From Paenibacillus antibioticophila (GTDB taxonomy: Bacteria; Bacillota; Bacilli; Paenibacillales; Paenibacillaceae): DNA of 64,000 bases. Both the position numbers and the translations under genes were made by a program. The stretch's first letter is position 1, and each line of letters starts with the position of its first letter. Of this stretch, positions 26,848 through 36,552 are shown piece by piece. The notes under the pieces are model-generated. The model saw only the letters and a program-made list of their open reading frames with translations, had not been told where the DNA came from and made no database searches. The stretch lies in contig NZ_HG005140.1 of assembly GCF_000455265.1 (NCBI RefSeq), positions 702,751 through 766,750 of the forward strand, in the 5' to 3' direction.

Positions 26848-27675
26848 CTACTTCAACTCCAGCGGCACCATCGTCCGCTTACGTCCCTCAAAGGTCGCCA
26901 GCTCACGTACACCCAGCTCATGCAATAGCGCCCGCGCCTGACCCAGATGCTCGCCCAGCTTGAGCGGGTCGTGCGCATCTGAACCAACGGTGAGCGGGAT
27001 GCCCCGTTCCACGGCAGCGGACAAAATCCGCCGGCTCGGGAACATTTCCGCCACCGGCTTGGACAAACCCGAAGCGTTCAGCTCCATCGCTACGCCAGCT
27101 TTTTTAACAGCCGTCAGCGTATGCAGCTCCAGATCAACCGTCTCGGCTTCAAGCGCTGCACCCGGGCGATGGCCGAAGCGCTTGATCACGTCGAGATGCC
27201 CCATGATGTCATAGAAGCCGGTTCGCGCCGCTTTGGCGACGGCATCATAGTACCGCTCATAGACGGCAAATACATTCTGCCCCTCCCAGTTGTGCACCTG
27301 CCGGAAGTCCGACACATCCCACTCGCCGAGAAAATGAACGGAGCCGATGACATAGTCCCATGGATAGGCCTTGACGATCTCTTCAATCTGCCGCTCCCAG
27401 CCTTCGATGTAGTCACCCTCCAGCCCGACCCGAAGGTCGATCTGCCCGCGATACTTCTCCTTAAGCTGAAAAGCCTCCTCCACATAGCGGGGAAGCTCGT
27501 CCAGCGGCATCGCCATCTCGGGATAATAGGCAGCCGGGTCCACATGAAGCAGCGGCATATGGTCAGACAGTCCAAGCTGGGACAAGCCCAGCTCGATTCC
27601 CCGCTTCACGTATTCCTCCAGCTCGCCTACCGCATGGCCGCAGCGGGCATGATGCGTATGATAATCAATCAGCAT
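26848..27675 (-). CDS. hisJ: histidinol-phosphatase, PHP family
   Basis: 275 residues. It removes phosphate from L-histidinol phosphate, the step before HisD. The PHP fold is clear: MLIDYHTHHARCGHAVGEL (HxH metal site), LGLSDHMPLL, RVGLEGDYIE, DYVIGSVHFLGEW, and the terminal VGSDAHDPLKLGEH. It is the last gene of the his operon, 15 bases after hisIE. The length fits the HisK/HisJ type used by Bacillota in place of the HAD-type enzyme. Confidence 0.92.
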   Translation of the reverse strand: MLIDYHTHHARCGHAVGELEEYVKRGIELGLSQLGLSDHMPLLHVDPAAYYPEMAMPLDELPRYVEEAFQLKEKYRGQIDLRVGLEGDYIEGWERQIEEIVKAYPWDYVIGSVHFLGEWDVSDFRQVHNWEGQNVFAVYERYYDAVAKAARTGFYDIMGHLDVIKRFGHRPGAALEAETVDLELHTLTAVKKAGVAMELNASGLSKPVAEMFPSRRILSAAVERGIPLTVGSDAHDPLKLGEHLGQARALLHELGVRELATFEGRKRTMVPLELK

Positions 27676-27690
27676 AGATTCGCCACCGCC

Positions 27691-28386
27691 TTAATCGCGC
27701 CGCGGCCGTTCATGCCGCCGCTCCAGCTCTGCCATAATATCGTTCAGCGGCAAGTCCCGCTCGCGCAGCAGCACCAGCAGGTGATAGATCAGATCGCTGA
27801 CCTCTAACCGCAGCTCGTCGTTATCTCCATTTTTCGCGGCAATGATCGACTCGGCAGTCTCTTCGCCCACCTTTTTCAGAATCTTATCGATGCCCTTCTC
27901 AAATAAATAAGTCGTATACGCGCCTTCGGGACGTTCCTTATAGCGCTCGCCGATCAACCGCTCCAGCTCCGCCAACACCTCAAAGCGCCCGCGAGCAAGT
28001 TCCGTTGAACCTTCCAGCTCTGCCGCTGTCCGATAGAAGCAGCTATCCTCGCCTGTATGGCAGGCAGGTCCGTTCCGATCCACCAGCATCAGCAAGGTAT
28101 CTCCATCACAGTCGTAGCTCAGCGACCGAATCTGCTGCGTATTCCCGGAGGTTGCTCCCTTGTTCCACAGCTCGCTGCGCGAACGGCTCCAGAACCAGGT
28201 CTGTCCGCTTTCCAGCGACTTGCCAAGCGACTCCTTGTTCATATACGCCAGCATCAGCACCTCACGGCTCTGCGCATCCTGTACAATCGCAGGAACCAAT
28301 CCTTGATCATCCCAGCGAATCTGCTGCAGAAGCTCCTCCAATGGCTGGGACAGCCGCAATGCTTGGTTTTGTCCGTCTGTTGTCAT
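27691..28386 (-). CDS. hisI: bifunctional phosphoribosyl-AMP cyclohydrolase / phosphoribosyl-ATP pyrophosphatase
   Basis: 231 residues; carries out steps 2 and 3 of histidine synthesis. The N-terminal HisI part (~20-125) has [36 protein letters not shown] and the zinc site [20 protein letters not shown]. The C-terminal HisE part (~130-225) has [20 protein letters not shown] and [20 protein letters not shown]. The fused HisIE arrangement is common in Bacillota. Its ATG shares ATGA with the hisF stop, so the two are translationally coupled. Confidence 0.93.
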   Translation of the reverse strand: MTTDGQNQALRLSQPLEELLQQIRWDDQGLVPAIVQDAQSREVLMLAYMNKESLGKSLESGQTWFWSRSRSELWNKGATSGNTQQIRSLSYDCDGDTLLMLVDRNGPACHTGEDSCFYRTAAELEGSTELARGRFEVLAELERLIGERYKERPEGAYTTYLFEKGIDKILKKVGEETAESIIAAKNGDNDELRLEVSDLIYHLLVLLRERDLPLNDIMAELERRHERPRRD

Positions 28387-29141
28387 CGCACTTCCACTCC
28401 TCTTGCTCTAAGATCCCGCTTCAAATCCGGAACCGCGATTTCTTTAAAGTGAAAAATCGTCGCCGCCAGTGCCGCATCTGCCGCACCTTCCGTGAACACC
28501 TCGTAGAAATCATCCGGCTTCCCTGCTCCGCCCGAGGCAATCACAGGAATGCCAGCCGCTGCGCTAACTGCCTTCGTGAGCGGCAGGTCGAAGCCATCCT
28601 TCGTGCCATCGGCGTCCATACTGGTGAGTAAAATTTCCCCCGCTCCCCGTGCCTCAGCTTCTTTTATCCATTCCAAGGCTTTGATGCCTGTTGCTTTTCG
28701 TCCGCCGTGGGTGTACACTTCCCACTCGCCCCAGGCTGGGTTGAACTTCGCATCCACAGCAACCACGATACATTGAGAGCCGAAGCGGCGCGCCCCATCC
28801 GAGATCAGCTCCGGGTTCAGCACAGCCGCTGTATTAATACCGATCTTATCCGCCCCGGCTCGAAGGATGCGCTTCATGTCCTCTACTTGAGAAATGCCTC
28901 CGCCTACCGTAAAAGGAATCGCGATCTCTCCCGCCGTCTGGCGAACGACCTCGATCATCGTTGCCCGGCCCTCATTCGAAGCCGAGATATCGAGAAATAC
29001 AATTTCGTCCGCGCCTTCGCGATCATACAAGGCCGCCAATTCTACCGGGTCCCCTGCATCGCGAAGATTCACAAAATTCACGCCTTTGACAACCCGACCA
29101 TCCTTCACATCCAGGCAGGGAATAATCCTCTTTGCCAGCAT
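28383..29141 (-). CDS. hisF: imidazole glycerol phosphate synthase, cyclase subunit
   Basis: 252 residues, a (beta/alpha)8 barrel that joins PRFAR with ammonia from HisH to give IGP and AICAR. Conserved segments: [20 protein letters not shown] (catalytic Asp), [53 protein letters not shown] (second catalytic Asp) and [18 protein letters not shown]. Length is normal. It is separated from hisA by a dispersed repeat that occupies most of the ~290-bp gap. Confidence 0.95.
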   Translation of the reverse strand: MLAKRIIPCLDVKDGRVVKGVNFVNLRDAGDPVELAALYDREGADEIVFLDISASNEGRATMIEVVRQTAGEIAIPFTVGGGISQVEDMKRILRAGADKIGINTAAVLNPELISDGARRFGSQCIVVAVDAKFNPAWGEWEVYTHGGRKATGIKALEWIKEAEARGAGEILLTSMDADGTKDGFDLPLTKAVSAAAGIPVIASGGAGKPDDFYEVFTEGAADAALAATIFHFKEIAVPDLKRDLRARGVEVR

Positions 29142-29233
29142 CGTGCCTTCACCCGCTTTCTATCATTTGCAGCCCAGTCCCCAGTCTGGCCAACTTTAAC
29201 CACAATTCCTCGGCTGGATTCAAAATCTAGTCT

Positions 29234-29428
29234 ATATAAGTTGAACTAAAGATTAAACACTGAGGGCAACGTGTGAAGTGTGCTTACGATCGCTGTTGTT
29301 CGCGGATTTCTCTAATTGAACTAAGTTATTATAAGGTAGAAATCCACTCACAAAGGCGAACGCTTACGCTTCTACAGTACACTTCACACTTATGCCCTTT
29401 CTGTACATCATTTTCTAGTTCAACTTAT
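29234..29428 (+). repeat. dispersed ~195-bp hairpin repeat, copy 2 (between hisA and hisF)
   Basis: Ends ATATAAGTTGAACTA and TAGTTCAACTTAT; internal arms GTGTGAAGTG/CACTTCACAC and GGATTTCT/AGAAATCC. The 7-mer CTAGTCT stands on both sides (29227-29233 and 29429-29435), the mark of a target-site duplication. The right copy contains the hisA stop codon, so the element entered at the very end of hisA without damaging it. Confidence 0.85.
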
Positions 29429-30178
29429 CTAGTCTGCTGATTTTACCGTCGATATCGCCTGAATTGCTTGCGCCAAATCAATACTGCCGGTATACAGCGC
29501 CTTGCCCACAATCGCTCCGCCGATGCCCTGCGCGGCATAAGCCGCCAGCTTCAACAGATCGTCTTGCACCGTCACGCCGCCGGAGGCAATCACGGTCCGT
29601 CCGGAAGCCTGCGCTAATGAGCGGATCGCCTCGACATTAGGTCCCTGCATCATTCCATCACGGGAAATATCGGTGAAAATAAACGTTTCCGCACCTTTTG
29701 CCGCCAGCTCCTTGGCCAGCACCTCCGCCTGCACCTCCGAGGTTTCCAGCCAGCCGCGTGTAGCTACGAAGCCGTCTCTTGCATCGATGCCTATAGCCAC
29801 CTTGTCGCCGTATGTACCGAGCACCGCTTCCGTAAATGCGCGGTCCTCAATCGCGGCTGTGCCGAGAATGACCCGGCTTACACCAAGACCTAGCAAACGC
29901 TCCACATCCGCTAACGTGCGCAGCCCTCCGCCAACTTGCACCGGCACCTGTACGCTGCGGGCAATCTCGCCGATCAGTTCGTCGTTTACGGGATGCCCGG
30001 CCTTTGCCCCGTCCAGATCAACCAGATGAATATAGCTGCCGCCCTGAGCTTCCCAGGAACGAGCGACCTCCGCCGGATTCTCATTATAAACCGTCTCCCG
30101 GGCATAATCCCCTTGCACTAGACGCACACATTTGCCGCCGCGGATATCGATGGCCGGATAAATTGTAAAAGCTGACAT
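29429..30178 (-). CDS. hisA: ProFAR isomerase
   Basis: 249 residues, a (beta/alpha)8 barrel that isomerises ProFAR to PRFAR. Conserved parts: TIYPAIDIRGGKCVRLVQGD (catalytic Asp), YIHLVDLDGAKAGHPVND, VPVQVGGGLRTLADVERLL, KVAIGIDARDGFVATRGWLE and IFTDISRDGMMQGPN (second Asp). ATG 30178 after GGAGGAG. The stop codon directly abuts the dispersed repeat. A 370-bp gap separates it from hisH, unusual inside a his operon. Confidence 0.95.
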   Translation of the reverse strand: MSAFTIYPAIDIRGGKCVRLVQGDYARETVYNENPAEVARSWEAQGGSYIHLVDLDGAKAGHPVNDELIGEIARSVQVPVQVGGGLRTLADVERLLGLGVSRVILGTAAIEDRAFTEAVLGTYGDKVAIGIDARDGFVATRGWLETSEVQAEVLAKELAAKGAETFIFTDISRDGMMQGPNVEAIRSLAQASGRTVIASGGVTVQDDLLKLAAYAAQGIGGAIVGKALYTGSIDLAQAIQAISTVKSAD

Positions 30179-30548
30179 ACAGGCTCCTCCTCCTTACATC
30201 TCATAGATGCGCATAACTCTTGTTTCGTCCACACAGCACACCGAGAGCACCAACTGTACTTCGTATATTGGACATGCTCTCTTGCACCATCCGCAAAGCA
30301 ATATAGTGAAAAAACTTGCCTTAAAATCTCCAGTTTGCGCGATATGCCCAATTTAGTGAAATTACTTACCTTACATTTTAAAAAAACAGCCAATCAGGGC
30401 ACTTCTCCAAATCTAGCGGAAGTTTTTTCACTATACGCTTATATACCCACTGTCGGCCAATTCTTAGGTATGTTTTTTCACTAAATACAACCGGCTTTGG
30501 GGTGCAGCACACAACACAACACAAAACACACACATCAATCTATCAACT
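30179..30548. repeat. non-coding gap in his operon with four TAGTGAA...ACTT elements
   Basis: No gene is visible. Four copies of a TAGTGAAAAAACTT-like element lie about 50 bp apart: two direct (near 30304, followed by GCCTTA, and near 30354, TAGTGAAATTACTTACCTTA) and two inverted (GGAAGTTTTTTCACTATA near 30419 and ATGTTTTTTCACTAAA near 30470). The inverted pairs could form a large fold in the transcript. The region lies inside the his operon between hisH and hisA. Confidence 0.6.
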
Positions 30549-31181
30549 CTAACTCTGCTCCCGCCCCCGGACAGCCAGCTCCAGAAAATTCCGCAGCAGC
30601 GACATGCCCAGCTCTCCGCTCTTTTCCGGATGGAACTGCATGCCGTACACATTGTCGTGACCGACAATCGCTGTGACCGGATGTCCGTAATCCGTAACCG
30701 CCAGCAAATCACCGGAACGCCCGGTCAGTACATGATAGGAATGAACAAAATACACATGACCCTCCGTCAGCCCTGCCAGAATGGGGTGATCCTGCTGCAA
30801 AAACTCCAGCCGATTCCAGCCCATATGAGGAACCTTAAGGCCGCTGTCTCCTGCAAAGCGTTCAACTCTCCCCGGCAGCAGGCCAAGGCCCTCATGTCGG
30901 CCATGCTCCTCACTGCTGTCAAACAGCAGCTGCATTCCGAGACAGATACCGAGCAGGGGCAAGCCATCCGCGGCAGCCCGGCGAACCACAACATCCAGCC
31001 CCGTGTCCCGCAAATGCATCATCGCATCGCCAAATGCCCCTACCCCGGGAAGCAGCACCCCGTCCGAAGACAGAATCGTCTCCGCATCACCCGTGACAAT
31101 CACCTCGTAACCCAGCCGCTCCACAGCCTTGCTGACGCTATGCAGATTGCCCATTCCATAGTCGACAATTGCAATCGCCAC
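30549..31181 (-). CDS. hisH: imidazole glycerol phosphate synthase, glutaminase subunit
   Basis: 210 residues, a class I glutamine amidotransferase that supplies ammonia to HisF. It has IVDYGMGNLHSVSKAVERLG, VLLPGVGAFGDAM, the nucleophile PLLGICLGMQLLFDSSEEHG, HMGWNRLEF, VYFVHSYHV and the His/Glu pair in GMQFHPEKSGELGM. GTG start with GGGAG 11 nt upstream. It follows hisB after 3 bases. Confidence 0.95.
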   Translation of the reverse strand: MAIAIVDYGMGNLHSVSKAVERLGYEVIVTGDAETILSSDGVLLPGVGAFGDAMMHLRDTGLDVVVRRAAADGLPLLGICLGMQLLFDSSEEHGRHEGLGLLPGRVERFAGDSGLKVPHMGWNRLEFLQQDHPILAGLTEGHVYFVHSYHVLTGRSGDLLAVTDYGHPVTAIVGHDNVYGMQFHPEKSGELGMSLLRNFLELAVRGREQS

Positions 31182-31184
31182 CGG

Positions 31185-31808
31185 CTATAGCACTCCCTTC
31201 GTCGAAGGCACACCGCTCACGCGCGGATCCATGCTGGTCGCCTCATCCAGCGCCCGGCCAAGCGCCTTGAACACCGCTTCAATCATATGGTGCGTATTCT
31301 GCCCGTAGTGAACGATCACATGCAGCGTAATCCGCGCTTCCAGCGCTAATTTCCACAAGAATTCCTGCACCAGTTGAACATCGAAGCTGCCAACCCGGTC
31401 TGACGGATACTCCGCACGATACTCAAAATGCGGCCGATTGCTGATATCAATCACTACTTGAGCCAGCGCTTCATCCATTGGAATAAAGACACTGGAGTAA
31501 CGCTTGATCCCGCGCTTATCTCCCAGCGCCTCACGCAGACACTGTCCAAGGCAAATTCCGATGTCCTCCACCGTATGGTGGTCATCAATCTCAATATCGC
31601 CACGAGCATCCACGGACAGATTAAACTGTCCATGCTTGGTGAACAGATCCAGCATATGGTTCAAAAAGGGCACATCCGTTGCCAGCTCTGCCTGACCTGT
31701 CCCGTCAATGCCCAGCGCCAGCTTAATATCCGTCTCGTTCGTCTTGCGGCTGATCTCGGCACGGCGCTCACGCACCACGTCCCCAGCTCCTGTAATTTCT
31801 GACATCAT
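31185..31808 (-). CDS. hisB: imidazoleglycerol-phosphate dehydratase
   Basis: 207 residues, a manganese enzyme that dehydrates IGP to imidazole acetol phosphate. Signature motifs: FLNHMLDLFTKHGQFNLSVD, IEIDDHHTVEDIGICLGQCL and, in the second half, HVIVHYGQNTHHMIEAVFKA, the two HHxxE metal sites. It is monofunctional (no phosphatase domain), which agrees with the separate hisJ. Its ATG overlaps the hisD stop (ATGA). Confidence 0.95.
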   Translation of the reverse strand: MMSEITGAGDVVRERRAEISRKTNETDIKLALGIDGTGQAELATDVPFLNHMLDLFTKHGQFNLSVDARGDIEIDDHHTVEDIGICLGQCLREALGDKRGIKRYSSVFIPMDEALAQVVIDISNRPHFEYRAEYPSDRVGSFDVQLVQEFLWKLALEARITLHVIVHYGQNTHHMIEAVFKALGRALDEATSMDPRVSGVPSTKGVL

Positions 31809-33106
31809 TCTGCTTCCCCCGCCTTTCCCTCTTTGCGCAGCCGGATCTCTATCGCCCGGGCATGGCCTTCCAGCCCTTCCCGGCGTGCCAGCTCCATAAT
31901 TGTCGCTCCATTGCTCAGCAATGCTTCCTTGCTATAGTAAATCAGACTCGATTTCTTGATAAAATCGTCCACATCCACCGGCGACGAGAACCTTGCCGTG
32001 CCGTTCGTAGGGATAATATGGTTCGGTCCGGCAAAATAATCCCCCACAGGCTCCGAGCTGTAAGGCCCGAGGAAAATCGCCCCGGCATTCTCGATCAGGC
32101 CGAGATACGCCATCGGCTCCTCCACGATCAGCTCGAAATGCTCCGGCGCCAGCCGGTTGATCACGTCGATGCCTTCCACGACGGAATCAACCAGAATAAT
32201 GGCGCCGTAATCCCGCACCGAGGCCTCGGCAATCCCGCGGCGCGGCAGCTCGCCCAGCTGCCGCTGCACCTCCGCCCGGCAGGCCTCGGCAAAGGCTGGC
32301 GACGGCGTCACCAGGATCGCCGACGCCATCTCATCGTGCTCCGCCTGGGACAGCAGATCAGCGGCTACATAGGCCGGATCTGCACTGTCGTCCGCGAGCA
32401 CGGCGATCTCGCTGGGGCCGGCGATACTGTCGATATCGACGACCCCGTACACCTCGCGCTTAGCCAGCGCGACGTAGATATTCCCCGGTCCGCAGATCTT
32501 ATCGACCGGGGCCATGCTCTCCGTGCCATAGGCTAACGCCGCTATGGCCTGGGCCCCGCCGACCCGGTAAATTTCGCTGACGCCGGCCTCAGCCGCCGCC
32601 ACCAGAATATACGGGTCGATGCCTTCCGTGCCGCTCGTCGAAGGCGGCGTCACCATCACGATCTCCGGCACCCCGGCCACCTGTGCCGGAATGACGTTCA
32701 TCAGCACCGATGACGGATAGGCTGCCTTGCCTCCAGGGACATACACGCCGACCCGTTTCAGCGGGCGGATGATCTGTCCAAGCAGGCTGCCGTCGGGCTG
32801 CAAATCCATCCAGGAATTGCGCTTCTGCCGAGAATGGAATGCCCGTATATTGGCCGCGGCCGCGGCGATAGCCTCCACAAAGGAAGGCTCTACCTGCCGG
32901 TAAGCTGCCGCCAGCTCTTCCTCCATTACCCGCAGCTGTCCTGCCGTAAGATGTACCCGATCGAACTGCTCTGTATATTTCAGCAGGGCTGCATCCCCTT
33001 GCTGCTTCACTTGCGCTACGATTTCTCGAACGGCCTTATTCTGCTCGGGAGAGCCGTACTCCACTTCCCGCCGCAGATCGAAATCCTCCGCCTTGACGAT
33101 CTTCAT
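31805..33106 (-). CDS. hisD: histidinol dehydrogenase
   Basis: 433 residues; oxidises L-histidinol to L-histidine in two NAD-dependent steps with a zinc ion. Conserved: RPLKRVGVYVPGGKAAYPSS, YRVGGAQAIAALAYGTESM, VDKICGPGNIYVALAKREVY, VDIDSIAGPSEIAVLADDSA, LLSQAEHDEMASAILVTPS and, near the end, GPYSSEPVGDYFAGPNHIIP. Three ATGs lie close together; the third (33106) is 9 nt from the GGGGG Shine-Dalgarno and is preferred. Confidence 0.95.
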   Translation of the reverse strand: MKIVKAEDFDLRREVEYGSPEQNKAVREIVAQVKQQGDAALLKYTEQFDRVHLTAGQLRVMEEELAAAYRQVEPSFVEAIAAAAANIRAFHSRQKRNSWMDLQPDGSLLGQIIRPLKRVGVYVPGGKAAYPSSVLMNVIPAQVAGVPEIVMVTPPSTSGTEGIDPYILVAAAEAGVSEIYRVGGAQAIAALAYGTESMAPVDKICGPGNIYVALAKREVYGVVDIDSIAGPSEIAVLADDSADPAYVAADLLSQAEHDEMASAILVTPSPAFAEACRAEVQRQLGELPRRGIAEASVRDYGAIILVDSVVEGIDVINRLAPEHFELIVEEPMAYLGLIENAGAIFLGPYSSEPVGDYFAGPNHIIPTNGTARFSSPVDVDDFIKKSSLIYYSKEALLSNGATIMELARREGLEGHARAIEIRLRKEGKAGEAE

Positions 33107-33133
33107 CGTCATCATCCCCCTTATGCCCGCCGT

Positions 33134-33772
33134 TTAGATCCCTGTCTTAACCGGAATGACCTTACTGAGCGCATCACATACGCTCTGAATCTCGGCATTC
33201 TTCATCCGATAGCTGACCCGGTTTGCCACCAGGCGGCTCGTAATATCCAGAATGGTCTCCCGTTCCATCAATCCGTTCTCCTTCAAGGTCTGGCCTGTCT
33301 CCACCAGATCGACGATCCGGTCGGCAAGCCCGATTAGCGGAGCCAGCTCGATGGAGCCGTTCAGCTTGATCACCTCAACCTGCTGCCCTTGCTCGCGAAA
33401 ATACTGCGAGGCCAGATTCGGATATTTGGTCGCTACCCGTTGGTAAATGCCCGGCGTCCAATCCGGCAAGGCGATGACTGACATCCGGCAGCGGGCAATG
33501 CCAAGGTCCAGCAACTCGTAGACGTCCCGGCTTTCCTCCAGCAATACGTCCTTGCCGACAATTCCGATATCGGCGACACCGTATTCCACATAGGTGGGCA
33601 CATCCACCGGCTTGGCGAGAATGAACTCCATCCCGATCTCCGGCAATTCAATCACCAGCTTGCGCGATTCATCCACATCCGGCCGCACCGGAATACCTGC
33701 CTCACGGAACAGCTCCGAAGCTTTTTTATAAATCCGGCCCTTCGGCATCGCGACTTTAATCGTCTGTGTCAA
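33134..33772 (-). CDS. hisG: ATP phosphoribosyltransferase, short form
   Basis: 212 residues; makes phosphoribosyl-ATP, the first and regulated step. Motifs: [38 protein letters not shown] and [20 protein letters not shown] plus [19 protein letters not shown]. It lacks the C-terminal histidine-binding domain of long HisG and so needs HisZ, encoded directly upstream. TTG start shares TTGA with the hisZ stop. Confidence 0.95.
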   Translation of the reverse strand: MTQTIKVAMPKGRIYKKASELFREAGIPVRPDVDESRKLVIELPEIGMEFILAKPVDVPTYVEYGVADIGIVGKDVLLEESRDVYELLDLGIARCRMSVIALPDWTPGIYQRVATKYPNLASQYFREQGQQVEVIKLNGSIELAPLIGLADRIVDLVETGQTLKENGLMERETILDITSRLVANRVSYRMKNAEIQSVCDALSKVIPVKTGI

Positions 33773-35019
33773 GACTGATCCGCTCCCTTCCGCTCTGCAA
33801 AAGTAAGGACCTCTCCATATGTGGTACCAAGAGGACCAACCACGGGAGACGGTTTCCCGCTCTCGGATATCCCTTCTGTCTTCTCCTTATTCAGTGCAGC
33901 TGCTTCATCGTCCATATGGCGGAGAATGACGCTTTGTCCTTGGCTCCGAAGACGCGCCGCCTCGGCAAAAGCCTCCTTGCGCCTGCTCTGATCATATTGC
34001 AGCAGCACGGGAAGCACTCGTTCCTGCTTGATCCCGTTCACACCGTCCAGAATCCGGCTCGTCTTGAGCGCGAATCCGGTCGCCGGAGCCGGCCGTCCGA
34101 ATTGCTGCAGCAGGTTGTCATATCTGCCCCCGCTGCAGACGGGGAAGCCAAGCTCGGCTGCATATCCTTCGAAGGTCATTCCTGTATAGTAAGAGAAGTC
34201 TCCAATCATCGTCAGATCGATCATGACCTGCTCGGCCACACCGTAATCCTCCAGAGCATCCCACACCGCGCATAAATGCTCGGCGGCATGCTTGGCTTCA
34301 GGATTTCCGCTTAATTCTATCGCCTGCGAGCAAATTTCTTTGCCGCCGCGCAGCCGCAAAATCCCTTCCAATTCTTCCTTTTGGAGCTCAGAGAGTGCAA
34401 GTCCCGTCAGCATCTCGCGATATCCAACGAAGTCTCGCTGCAGCAGCACCTCTTTCAGGCCCGCCCGGATGTCTTCCTGCCCTTCTCCCGGGATAGCCTC
34501 CTCCAGAAGTCCATTGAGGAAGCCGACATGCCCGAGTGCAATCTTGAACGACTGAACTCCTGCTGCCTTCAGCGATTCGATCGCCAGCGCAACCACCTCT
34601 GCATCCGCCTCCGGCGAATCATCGCCGACCAGCTCCACACCCGTCTGGAAGAATTCCGCCTCTCTTCCGGCCTCTTCTTCCATAGCCCGAAAGACATTGG
34701 CATGATAGGACAGCCGGAGCGGCAACGGCTCTTCCTTCAATAAGGAAGCGACCACCCGAGCAATCGGAGCGGTTATATCCGAGCGAAGCACCATCGTCGT
34801 CCCCCGGTTATTTAGCAGCTTGAATAGCTTCTGATCAGACGTGGAGCTGGCTACGCCGACCGTTTCGTAATACTCCATCGTCGGAGTTATAATCTGTCTG
34901 TATCCCCAGGCCCCCATGCAATCCAGCACACTACGCTCAATCGCCCGCAGCTTCTCTGCGGCATGCGGCAAATAGTCGCGGACGCCGGCCGGTTTTTCGA
35001 ACCCCTTTGGTTTCGGCAA
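33769..35019 (-). CDS. hisZ: ATP phosphoribosyltransferase regulatory subunit
   Basis: 416 residues, a histidyl-tRNA synthetase-like protein that lost tRNA charging and activates and regulates short HisG. Class II core: [37 protein letters not shown], motif 2 region [20 protein letters not shown] with [20 protein letters not shown], and [20 protein letters not shown] with [12 protein letters not shown]. First gene of the his operon. GTG 35028 is fused to the AGAGG Shine-Dalgarno; TTG 35019 lies at 8-nt spacing and is preferred. Confidence 0.92.
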   Translation of the reverse strand: MPKPKGFEKPAGVRDYLPHAAEKLRAIERSVLDCMGAWGYRQIITPTMEYYETVGVASSTSDQKLFKLLNNRGTTMVLRSDITAPIARVVASLLKEEPLPLRLSYHANVFRAMEEEAGREAEFFQTGVELVGDDSPEADAEVVALAIESLKAAGVQSFKIALGHVGFLNGLLEEAIPGEGQEDIRAGLKEVLLQRDFVGYREMLTGLALSELQKEELEGILRLRGGKEICSQAIELSGNPEAKHAAEHLCAVWDALEDYGVAEQVMIDLTMIGDFSYYTGMTFEGYAAELGFPVCSGGRYDNLLQQFGRPAPATGFALKTSRILDGVNGIKQERVLPVLLQYDQSRRKEAFAEAARLRSQGQSVILRHMDDEAAALNKEKTEGISESGKPSPVVGPLGTTYGEVLTFAERKGADQS

Positions 35020-35080
35020 AGCTCTCACCTCTTTAGTACATTAAAGTGCTACCATGCTACCAAAATAAAGAATATGCCAT

Positions 35081-35110
35081 ATCTTATCATACTCCAAATC
35101 AAATCGTCAA
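35081..35110 (-). promoter_or_regulatory. promoter of the his operon
   Basis: Minus-strand TTGACG (35110-35105), an 18-bp spacer and TAAGAT (35086-35081) lie about 62 bp upstream of the hisZ start. The leader is too short for a T-box, so this operon shows no visible tRNA-sensing control. Confidence 0.6.
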
Positions 35111-35139
35111 CGGACGGTTCTTTCATCCTTGCCATTTAT

Positions 35140-36345
35140 TCAAAAGCTTGCCGATGCCTGGTCCTCCACAGAAGCAAGCGGCTTGGTCTTCTTCAAGGAA
35201 GCAGGGGTATTCCCCAGAATAACGGAGGCATACGGCAATCTTTTGAAGCAGAATTGAGTGAATCCCCAGGACAAGGCCAAGGCTAGGATTGCCCCGCCAA
35301 TAATGTACAAGAAATAAGCGAGTCCAATCCCCTCTCCAATCAGGCGATAACGCAGGTGCCGATAGACAAGCAGAACAACAGGATGGAACAAATAAATAGC
35401 AAAGGACAGCTCCCCAAGCCGGGTAAGCCAGCGCAGCCACCTGGCGGATGCATGGCGATAGACCGCAAAAGCAGCGTGAAGCAGTACAAGCGCAGAAAGC
35501 AGCAGGTGAATATTCCAGACTAATTCAAAGGTATATGTACTTGCTGTGTAAATTCGCTGCCGCAGCATATAGTAGAGCTGTACATCGACCATCGACAGAA
35601 GGAGCCAGCCTCCCCACAGAGAGGCCGTTGCTATTTTTTGACGCTTGGTAGAGTCACTCCAGCCTTTGCTAAGCCAATCCTTAATGTAATCAAAATAGAC
35701 GGCGACAGCCGCGCCAAGCAAATAGAATGAAAAATAGGAGGGGGCGAAGCTGCCCTTATTGACCAATTGCAAATCATACTTATTCCAGACAAAGAACCCC
35801 CATTGAAGCATGAGTCCGATCGGAATGATCCAGGCTACCGCAACTTTGCTTCGGCCCATTTTCTGAATCAGCCATAGCAGCAGCGGAAACAGAAGGTAAA
35901 ACTGAATACTGATGAAGACAAAGTACAGGTGGGTATATGCCGACCCGGTCAGCAGTTGAATACCCAGCTTGCCGAGAAGCTCCGTAACCGGAAGATTGAA
36001 TAGCGTCTTGGTGTACCAGGAGACCACAAAAAAGTAGCAACAGGAGACCAGTACATAAGGAAGAATGATGTATAGAAGCCGTTTCTTATAGAAGCGTCCA
36101 ATCCGCTCCATCGTGTAGGACTTACTGTAATAATTATAGAAGAGCACGAAGCTGCTAAGAAAGATAAAGGAGCTTGTCCCGACCCGGAAAAAGATGTTCA
36201 TCCCGTTATAAAAATAATGGATCGGGGAGGATAAAGCCTGCTCAGCTGCTGCAAATGAAGAGGCATGCACCTGAATGACACAAAAAATCGCAAACGCCCG
36301 GAATAAATCCAGTTGAGGAAGCCGTTCTTTTATTTTCGATACCAC
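35140..36345 (-). CDS. membrane acyltransferase (acyltransferase 3 family)
   Basis: 401 residues with about ten membrane segments. The N-terminus LPQLDLFRAFAIFCVIQVHA contains the R..A...V...H signature of acyltransferase 3 proteins, whose catalytic His acts in acetyl/acyl transfer to surface sugars or polymers. Other segments: SSFIFLSSFVLFYNYYSKSY, YIILPYVLVSCCYFFVVSWY and, near the end, LGELSFAIYLFHPVVLLVYR. It shares features with OatA/WecH-type enzymes but has no extracellular SGNH domain. GTG 36345 is 8 nt from GGGAG; the GTG at 36354 overlaps it. The target polymer is unknown. Confidence 0.85.
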   Translation of the reverse strand: MVSKIKERLPQLDLFRAFAIFCVIQVHASSFAAAEQALSSPIHYFYNGMNIFFRVGTSSFIFLSSFVLFYNYYSKSYTMERIGRFYKKRLLYIILPYVLVSCCYFFVVSWYTKTLFNLPVTELLGKLGIQLLTGSAYTHLYFVFISIQFYLLFPLLLWLIQKMGRSKVAVAWIIPIGLMLQWGFFVWNKYDLQLVNKGSFAPSYFSFYLLGAAVAVYFDYIKDWLSKGWSDSTKRQKIATASLWGGWLLLSMVDVQLYYMLRQRIYTASTYTFELVWNIHLLLSALVLLHAAFAVYRHASARWLRWLTRLGELSFAIYLFHPVVLLVYRHLRYRLIGEGIGLAYFLYIIGGAILALALSWGFTQFCFKRLPYASVILGNTPASLKKTKPLASVEDQASASF

Positions 36346-36552
36346 ATCATCCACTCCCAGCCGGTAATTTATAATAAGTTACCCAATCAAGCTGAAATCA
36401 AGCTGAATGAAGCCGAAAACCCAGATATAATCCATCATAACTGCAACTGGAAAATTTTAAAACCATTTGTGTCACTTGGGAGTCTTAACTATAGAGATCA
36501 AGATTACCGGCCGGTAATCCAACGCTGCTGTAACGAGGAAAGGAACCTTGAA

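Noticed and set aside
35029-35139. T-box or other riboswitch before hisZ
   Set aside because: Only ~110 bp are available between genes and no T-box or specifier stem is visible.
36313-36552. N-terminal extension of the sigma factor
   Set aside because: The open frame continues upstream, but sequence composition is intergenic and the ATG at 36553 has the ribosome site and the family-typical start.
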